Shown piece after piece: positions 58,592-64,000 of a stretch of DNA of 64,000 nucleotides. The first letter of the stretch is position 1; each line of letters starts with the position of its first letter. The stretch lies in NCBI RefSeq assembly GCF_016907955.1, contig NZ_JAFBCX010000019.1, positions 62,001 through 126,000 of the forward strand, given 5' to 3'. Below the pieces are notes generated by a model. It saw nothing but the letters and a program-made list of their open reading frames with translations. It did not search any database and was not told where the DNA came from. The stretch is from Lentzea nigeriaca (lineage in GTDB: Bacteria; Actinomycetota; Actinomycetes; Mycobacteriales; Pseudonocardiaceae). The translations under genes were made by a program, and so were the position numbers.

Positions 58592-59827
58592 CTACCGGGC
58601 GGCCGGCAGGCGCAACGCCTGCTTGGCGATCGGGTCGAGTGCCGCGTCGTCCGCGCCGCCGGACCACACCACGAACGCCAGCTGCACGTGGCTGCCCTTG
58701 ACGTTGCTCGCGAACGCCGCGTTCTCCAGCGGTTTGCCGTCCAGCCCGTTCACCCCGCCCGCTCCCGGCGCGGCGACGACCTTGTGGAACGCGGTCGCGC
58801 TCGGCGAGTCCAGCAGGTTGAGATCGGCGACCATGACCGTCACCGGCTTGCCCTGCACGTTCGTCTCGTAGGTGGCGCGCTGCAGCTCGCCGCACTCGTT
58901 CGCGACCAGCCACGCCTTCGCGTCGCCGAACGCCTGCGCCTGGCAGTCCTTGTCCTTCTTGACGTCCTTCGGCACGAACGTCGTGCCGTCCACGACGACC
59001 GTCGTCGGAGCCGTCGCCGACGGTTCGGGCGTGGCGTCGGCCTGCTTGTCGTCGCTGGACACGGCCACGACCAGCCACACGAAGAGCAGCACCGCGACCA
59101 GGGCGCCGATCGCGAGGTAGGGCAGCGGCACCTTGTTCTGCAAGCGTTTGCGCGCCAGCACGTGCCCGGCATGGACCTTCGGGATCAGCATCGTGCTGGC
59201 GGCCGCGAGGTCGGGGGAGACGGCGTCGCTGAAACCCTCGGCGAGCAACGTCCGCGCGTCCGGCGGCGTGCCGGTGGTCTGCAGGATCGCGAGGAGCTTC
59301 ATGGCGTGGTCGGCCGTGCACAGCACCGACGACGTCGCGAGCTCACGCGCCGCGCTGAGCAAAGTGGACGGTTTGGGGTGCAGCACCCGGACACCGCGGT
59401 TGAGGTCGGAGGTGGGCTGCACGACCTGGCTCACGAACGGCCCGACCGCGACGACCGTGCTGACCGGCAGCGGCTCCGCGCGCATCGCCTGGATTCGCTG
59501 CGCCACCGCGGTCGCCGCCGCCACCGCCTCGGTCGCGGGGTTCGCCGCGCCGTCCTGGCTGATGAGCGGCCACCCGTCGATCTTCCACTGGCCGCCGAGC
59601 GGTGCCTCGAGCTTCACGGCGGGATCGGGCAGGTCGACGCCGACGATCACCAGGACGCCCTTGGGCAGCACGACGATCGCGTCGAGCGGCACGGGGCAGT
59701 CGGGTGGCTGGACGCCCGTCAGCGCCACCCCACCCAGGACCTCGGTACCCGCGCCACACGCCGTGAGGGCGGCACGGACGTCCGCCCCAATGGCTGAAGG
59801 TTCAGCGCCCAGACGGATCAGCCGCAC
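58592..59827 (-). CDS. Single-pass membrane protein of unknown function
   Basis: 411 residues from GTG 59827 (MRLIRLGAEPSAIGADVRAA); an upstream ATG-like start at 59857 is less likely. The N-terminal ~240 residues are cytoplasmic and may form a nuclease-related-like (NERD) fold: LDAIVVLPKGVLVIVGVDLP and WPLISQDGAANPATEAVAAA. A membrane helix lies at about 245-270 (PYLAIGALVAVLLFVWLVVA), then a Thr/Pro-rich stretch and an outer domain with two cysteines (DCQAQ and NECGEL). No family is firmly recognised. It is 4 bases upstream of the VOC gene start region. Confidence 0.8.
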   Translation of the reverse strand: MRLIRLGAEPSAIGADVRAALTACGAGTEVLGGVALTGVQPPDCPVPLDAIVVLPKGVLVIVGVDLPDPAVKLEAPLGGQWKIDGWPLISQDGAANPATEAVAAATAVAQRIQAMRAEPLPVSTVVAVGPFVSQVVQPTSDLNRGVRVLHPKPSTLLSAARELATSSVLCTADHAMKLLAILQTTGTPPDARTLLAEGFSDAVSPDLAAASTMLIPKVHAGHVLARKRLQNKVPLPYLAIGALVAVLLFVWLVVAVSSDDKQADATPEPSATAPTTVVVDGTTFVPKDVKKDKDCQAQAFGDAKAWLVANECGELQRATYETNVQGKPVTVMVADLNLLDSPSATAFHKVVAAPGAGGVNGLDGKPLENAAFASNVKGSHVQLAFVVWSGGADDAALDPIAKQALRLPAAR

Positions 59828-59970
59828 GAGTCCCCACCTTTCCGCACGGGGGAACACGGTAGCGGTCCGGGGGCGACCAAACGCATCCAGTCGAGACGTT
59901 ACGTGACACCCGTCACCGATAAGTGGATCACTCGTTAGTTGGATTGCCTGCCTATGTTCACGGAGGGTCC

Positions 59971-61317
59971 ATGTTCAAACGCGCCGCACTCCTCGCCGTA
60001 GTGCTCGTGGCTGCCTCTACCCCTGTCGGGGCCGCCCAGACGTCCTCGACGGTCTACGTCCACGGCACTGATCTCACCTCCGCCGAACAGGCGGTGGAGG
60101 CGGCCGGTCTGCAGAAGCTCGCGAGCTTCCGCAAGATCGGCGTGGTCGCCGCTCGCGGCACCTCGACGCAGATCTCCTCGGCACGCGCCAAGCCGGGCGT
60201 CGCGCGCGTGGAGGTGACCAAGCCCGCCAAGTTCCTGGGCTCCTCCGGCACCGTCGCGACGCGCAGCCGCGAGGCTCAGCAGTCGTCCGGGCTGACCGGC
60301 GCGGGCGTCTCGGTCGCGGTGATCGACTCCGGGGTGGACCCGACGCACCCGGCGTTCGCCGGCGGCAAGATCGTCCGCAGTCTGAAGAGCCTCTGCGCTG
60401 CCGACGGGTCCACGGACACCAGCTGCATCGTCCCGGTGCCGAACCTCGTCGACACCGACACGACGTCGCTGGGTGGTCATGGCACGCACGTCACCGGCAT
60501 CGCGATCGGCACGCCGTACCAGCTCTCCGACGGCACGCAGGTCGGCGGTTCCGCGCCGGGTGCGAAGGGCGTCGTCATCTCGACGGGCGCGGCGATCCTC
60601 ATCCTCGGCGCGGACGCCGCGCTGAACTGGGTGCTGGAGAACCACAACGCCCCGTGCGGTGCCGGCGTGCCCGCCGCGACGTGCCCGCCGATCAAGGTGA
60701 TCAACAACTCCTATGGTCCGTCTGGCGGCGGTGCGTTCGACCCTGCGTCGGTGACGGTCAAGCTGCAGCGGCAGCTCGTCGCCGAGGGCGTTGTCGTGGT
60801 GTGGGCGAACGGCAACGACGGCGGCGACGGCACGAAGAACCTGTCCAACCCGCCCGGCCAGGACCCGACGCCCGGCGTGATCTCCGCGGCGTCCTACAAC
60901 GACCAGGGCACGGGCACCCGTGACGGCGCGCTGTCGGACTTCTCGTCGCGCGGCCTGAAGACCGATCCCTCGACGTGGCCGGACATCTCGGCTCCCGGCG
61001 AGAACATCGTCTCCGCCTGCCGCATCTACCTGCCGATCTGCTCGACCGGTCTGCAGCCGCAGAACGGCCCGGGGCTGCTCGACATCGGCACGTACAACAC
61101 GATCAGCGGCACGTCGATGGCGGCTCCGCAGATCGCCGGCATCGTCGCGCAGCTGTTCCAGGCCAAGCCTTCCGCGACGCCCGCCGACATCGAGCGGGCG
61201 CTGAAGTCGACGGCCCACAAGTACGGCAACGGCTACACGCCCGTCGGCCCCTACACCTCGTCGTTCGACAAGGGAACGGGTCTGGTGGACGTGGTCGCCG
61301 CGGTAAACGCTTTGTAG
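59971..61317 (+). CDS. Secreted subtilisin-like serine protease (S8)
   Basis: 448 residues from ATG 59971. Signal peptide MFKRAALLAVVLVAASTPVG, cleaved near GAA-QTS, then a propeptide-like segment. The catalytic triad is complete: Asp in VAVIDSGVDPTHPAF, His in GGHGTHVTGIAIG and Ser in SGTSMAAPQIAGI, with the oxyanion Asn in INNSYGPSGG. Secreted peptidase for nutrient or developmental proteolysis. A strong hairpin follows 17 bases after the stop. The serpin at 1161-2168, with its predicted Val-Ser bond, is unlikely to meet it in the cell, since it lacks a signal peptide. Confidence 0.95.
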   Translation: MFKRAALLAVVLVAASTPVGAAQTSSTVYVHGTDLTSAEQAVEAAGLQKLASFRKIGVVAARGTSTQISSARAKPGVARVEVTKPAKFLGSSGTVATRSREAQQSSGLTGAGVSVAVIDSGVDPTHPAFAGGKIVRSLKSLCAADGSTDTSCIVPVPNLVDTDTTSLGGHGTHVTGIAIGTPYQLSDGTQVGGSAPGAKGVVISTGAAILILGADAALNWVLENHNAPCGAGVPAATCPPIKVINNSYGPSGGGAFDPASVTVKLQRQLVAEGVVVVWANGNDGGDGTKNLSNPPGQDPTPGVISAASYNDQGTGTRDGALSDFSSRGLKTDPSTWPDISAPGENIVSACRIYLPICSTGLQPQNGPGLLDIGTYNTISGTSMAAPQIAGIVAQLFQAKPSATPADIERALKSTAHKYGNGYTPVGPYTSSFDKGTGLVDVVAAVNAL

Positions 61318-61333
61318 ATCACGATCACGCATC

Positions 61334-61383
61334 ACTCGGCCGGGGAGGACAGGACTTAAGACCTGTATCTGCCCCGGTCGGGT
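61334..61383 (+). terminator. Terminator after the subtilase gene
   Basis: Outer stem ACTCGGCCGGGG (61334-61345) with CCCCGGTCGGGT (61372-61383), two mismatches; an inner ACAGG/CCTGT helix lies within the loop. No T-tract. Confidence 0.6.
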
Positions 61384-61516
61384 GATGATCGAGCTGGTTC
61401 TTATGGCGGACACACCTCAAGACAAGGCAGAATGCAGCGAACGGGTTTCACGGTGATCACCTCACTCGGCAAAGGCGTAGGGGAAGACGTCCCTCGTCGA
61501 GTAGCGGAGGTCAGCA

Positions 61517-62020
61517 GTGAGCACCCGTGGCAGCACCAGTGGCGTGGTCTACGTCCACTCGTCGCCGTCTGCGGTCTGTCCGCACGTCGAGTGGGCGATC
61601 TCGGGCACCCTCGGTGAACGAGTGGACCTCAGGTGGGCAGCGCAACCCGCGGCACCAGGCCAGTTGCGCGCTGAATGCGCATGGACGGCGGAGGCCGGCA
61701 CCGGCGCGAAACTCGTGGCTGCGCTGCGCGCGTGGCCAATGCTCCGGTTCGAGGTGACGGAGGAGCCATCTCCAGGTCAGGACGGCGAACGCTTTTGTTT
61801 CGCACCTGTGCTGGGACTGTGGCACGCCAGAACCTCAGCCAACGGTGACATCGTGGTCAACGAGGATCAGTTGCGCGCACTGGCCACACGGTCGCGCGGC
61901 GGCGAGTCGTTCGCCCACGGCGTGGACGAACTACTCGGCGCGGCGTGGGACGACGCGCTGGAACCGTTCCGCCGTGCGGGCGACGGTGCGCCCGTGACCT
62001 GGCTGCATCGCGTCGGATAG
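61517..62020 (+). CDS. DUF3145 protein
   Basis: 167 residues from GTG 61517 with GGAGG 6 bases upstream. The start RGSTSGVVYVHSSPSAVCPH and VEWAISGTLG are the DUF3145 signature, a family found almost only in actinobacteria. Helical and beta segments follow without catalytic motifs; no membrane segment. Function unknown. It stands alone, convergent with the ABC exporter genes. Confidence 0.93.
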   Translation: MSTRGSTSGVVYVHSSPSAVCPHVEWAISGTLGERVDLRWAAQPAAPGQLRAECAWTAEAGTGAKLVAALRAWPMLRFEVTEEPSPGQDGERFCFAPVLGLWHARTSANGDIVVNEDQLRALATRSRGGESFAHGVDELLGAAWDDALEPFRRAGDGAPVTWLHRVG

Positions 62021-62036
62021 TCCAGAGTGGACCCCG

Positions 62037-63755
62037 CTACCGTTTGGGCAGCGGGGTTTCCTCGTGGTGGGTGGGATCCCAGGCCAGCATGAGCTGCCCG
62101 TAGAGCGGCGACGTCTTCAGCAGGTGCTCGTGGGTGCCGAGCAACGGCCTGCCGCCATCCATGACCAGCACGCGGTTCGCCCGCAGCGCGGAGCTCAGCC
62201 GGTGCGCGATCACCACGAGAATTCCGTCCCTTCTGGCGAAAGCCCGTTCGACTCGGGCTTCCGCGGCCGGGTCCAGGTGTGAGGTCGCCTCGTCGAGGAT
62301 CACGACGCTCGCGGACGTGACGTACACCCGCGCGAGTGCCAGGAGTTGCGCCTCACCGGCGGAAAGTCCTTCGCCCGCATGGCCGAGTGCGGCGTCCAGC
62401 CCGCCGAGCCGATCCAGAAGTTGTTTGGCGCCAACCTGTTCCACCGAGTGGAGCAGATCCTCGTCGGTCGCCCACGGCGCGAGCAGTGCGAGATTTTCCC
62501 GCACGGTACCGGTGAACAGGTACGTCTCCTGCGGAATCAGGGCGATCGCGTGGTGCCGCACCTCGGGAAGCACCCGGTCGACGGGTGCGCCGCCGAACAG
62601 GACGCGGCCGTTGTCGGGCGGCATCAGGCCGGTCAGCAGACTGGCCATTGTGGACTTGCCGATGCCGGACGGGCCCACCACGGCCAGGTGGTCGCCGGGG
62701 CGCAGGGTGAGCGAGACGTCGCGCAGCACCGGTTCCGCGTCCGGGCTCCAGCCGAACGTGACGTCGCGCAGCACGAACTCGCCGTTGGACGGGATTTCCT
62801 CGCCGTCTTCCTTGTCTGCCGGCGGTGCGGCTTCCTGAAGTCGTGTGAGGGCGACCATCAGCCGCATCACGACGGTGCTGGTGGTGCGGGCGAGGCCGTG
62901 CAGCGCCGGGTTCACGCTGTTCGTCAGGTAGACGACGGCGGCCAGCACCGCACCGGTCGTCAGCCGGCCCGAGGCGACGAGCGGGGGAGCGCACGCCACC
63001 AGCAGCACGATCGGGGCGAAGCCGCCGAGCGCGATCACCGTGGCCCGCAACGAGTTCGCCCACGCGACGTTGATCGTGGCCCTGGCCTGCCGGTTGATCT
63101 GCGTGCAGATGTCGTCGTAGGCCTCGTCCGACGCGGAGCAGGCGGCGACGTCGCGGAGGCCGGTGAGCACCGCGCCCGATGCTTCGGCGGTGCGTTCGTC
63201 GGCCATCACGGTGTCGCGTTGCCGCTTGGCCAACGAGGGCAGCATGAGTCCGAAGAGCAGCAACGCGGCCACGATCGGCACGACGACCAGCCAGAACAAC
63301 GAGGCGGCCGTGGTCGCGAGTCCGACGAGTGCGGCCACCGTCGTGACCAGGAGCGCACGTGCCTGGACGAGAACGCCTGCGGTCGCGTCGCGGACGACCT
63401 CGACGTGCCGGGTGATCATCGCGACCGCGCTGGCGTCCGGCGTGCGGCGGTGCGCCGGGTCGTTCAGGACACCCTTGACGACCCGCGTGACGAGGGCGTC
63501 GCGCATGGGTTCGACGACATCGCCGAGTCGTGCGAAAACCTGGCGCTGGCCGAGCGCGCCGGCGACGGCGAGTGCCGCGAAGGCGAGCAGCCAGAGGACG
63601 CCGGCCAGCGGATCACCCGCGGCGAAGCCCCTGTCGACGGCGGTGCCGACGAGCTTGCCGCCGAAGAACGCGGGGACGCCTTCGAGCGCGGACCAGCCGA
63701 GCAGGATCAGGACACCGCGGCGGTGCCCGGCCAGAGTGGAGAGGTAGAAACGCAT
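62037..63755 (-). CDS. ABC exporter half-transporter, membrane plus ATPase
   Basis: 572 residues from ATG 63755, overlapping the preceding gene's stop by one base, with GGAGG upstream. The N-terminal ~300 residues hold six membrane helices of an ABC exporter (VLILLGWSALEGVPAFFGGK and LFWLVVVPIVAALLLFGLML). The ATPase has Walker A VGPSGIGKSTMASLL, signature LSAGEAQLLALARVY and Walker B VVILDEATSHLDP with switch His in VIAHRLSS. Partner of the truncated gene at the window end: together a heterodimeric type IV exporter for peptides, lipids or drugs. Confidence 0.94.
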   Translation of the reverse strand: MRFYLSTLAGHRRGVLILLGWSALEGVPAFFGGKLVGTAVDRGFAAGDPLAGVLWLLAFAALAVAGALGQRQVFARLGDVVEPMRDALVTRVVKGVLNDPAHRRTPDASAVAMITRHVEVVRDATAGVLVQARALLVTTVAALVGLATTAASLFWLVVVPIVAALLLFGLMLPSLAKRQRDTVMADERTAEASGAVLTGLRDVAACSASDEAYDDICTQINRQARATINVAWANSLRATVIALGGFAPIVLLVACAPPLVASGRLTTGAVLAAVVYLTNSVNPALHGLARTTSTVVMRLMVALTRLQEAAPPADKEDGEEIPSNGEFVLRDVTFGWSPDAEPVLRDVSLTLRPGDHLAVVGPSGIGKSTMASLLTGLMPPDNGRVLFGGAPVDRVLPEVRHHAIALIPQETYLFTGTVRENLALLAPWATDEDLLHSVEQVGAKQLLDRLGGLDAALGHAGEGLSAGEAQLLALARVYVTSASVVILDEATSHLDPAAEARVERAFARRDGILVVIAHRLSSALRANRVLVMDGGRPLLGTHEHLLKTSPLYGQLMLAWDPTHHEETPLPKR

Positions 63756-64000
63756 CACTCACCTCCGGTGAACACGGCGCGGTAGTCCTCGTCGTCCCAC
63801 AGCCGCTGGTGGGTGCCGGTGCCTCGTACTCGGCCGTCTTCCAGCCACACCACCAGATCCGCCCGTGCTGCGGTGGCCGGGCGATGTGTCACGACGACCC
63901 GTGTCCTGCCTGGCAGGGCCGTGGTGAGTGCCGCGTCCACTTTGGCCTCGGTCACGGTGTCCAGGCTGGCGGTGGCGTCGTCGAGCACGAGCACCTCGGG
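63755..64000 (-). CDS. ABC exporter partner, C-terminal end only (5' outside window)
   Basis: The frame runs on past base 64000; only the end of the ATPase domain is visible: VLVLDDATASLDTVTEAKVD (Walker B and D-loop) and the switch histidine in VVVTHRPATAARAD. Walker B ends in Asp-Asp (DDATASLD) where the downstream partner has Asp-Glu, so the catalytic glutamate is replaced here, as is common in one half of asymmetric heterodimers. Overlaps the next gene's ATG by one base. Confidence 0.9.
   Translation of the reverse strand, partial: PEVLVLDDATASLDTVTEAKVDAALTTALPGRTRVVVTHRPATAARADLVVWLEDGRVRGTGTHQRLWDDEDYRAVFTGGE

Noticed and set aside
1-64000. CRISPR arrays, rRNA genes, replication origin
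   Set aside because: No regularly spaced direct repeats, rRNA sequence or DnaA-box cluster was noticed.

Overview
The window is about 64 kb of very GC-rich, gene-dense actinobacterial chromosome. GTG and TTG starts, ATGA gene overlaps, leaderless-looking promoters, a SARP/AfsR-type regulator, DUF5753, DUF3145, S-adenosyl-methyltransferase (DUF574-type) and 13E12-type genes all point to a filamentous actinomycete. The family is most likely Pseudonocardiaceae (Lentzea, Saccharothrix or a relative). That assignment is an inference from gene content, not a measured placement.

Positions 1-9,100: a housekeeping backbone (dgt, dnaG, tam, tRNA-Asn) is interrupted by accessory genes: a serpin, a DUF5753 protein without a DNA-binding domain, and a carboxymuconolactone decarboxylase/methyltransferase pair next to an ECF41-type sigma factor whose target promoter can be read upstream of the decarboxylase. 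Positions 9,100-18,700: an MpaB-type oxygenase, a CAT-anticodon tRNA, a HAD phosphatase, a TetR/SDR divergon with twin operators, exonuclease III, a four-gene operon (secreted protein, 43-residue lipoprotein, response regulator, sensor kinase), a TPR protein and a STAS protein. Positions 18,700-28,400: large regulators (a LuxR-type NTPase and a SARP-NB-ARC-TPR protein), a TetR/P450/ferredoxin cluster, a glycosyltransferase relic and a second TPR paralogue.

Positions 28,494-30,717: a 2.2-kb element with ~240-bp terminal inverted repeats around a DUF222/HNH (13E12) endonuclease gene. Positions 30,750-37,010: a secreted TNT-domain protein (putative NAD+ glycohydrolase) and an apparent drug-response unit: a TetR gene, a 10-codon leader peptide, an intrinsic terminator, then ABC-F, P450 and ferredoxin genes joined by ATGA overlaps. 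The TetR gene is divergent from a flavin monooxygenase across three operator boxes. Positions 37,190-42,200: nitric oxide synthase, amino-acid permease and the three transhydrogenase genes run in one direction and suggest arginine/NADPH supply to NOS.

Positions 42,166-47,275: a PAS-GGDEF-EAL protein with both catalytic cores altered, a methyltransferase, a MarR/MFS divergon and a CrcB fluoride-channel pair. Positions 47,220-54,657: an apparent operon of a HelR/HelD-like RNA-polymerase helicase followed by two tandem NACHT NTPases, a candidate defence or stress module. Positions 54,700-64,000: MarR and TetR regulators, small membrane proteins, a disulfide flavoprotein reductase, a VOC protein, a secreted subtilase, DUF3145 and a two-gene ABC exporter cut by the window end.
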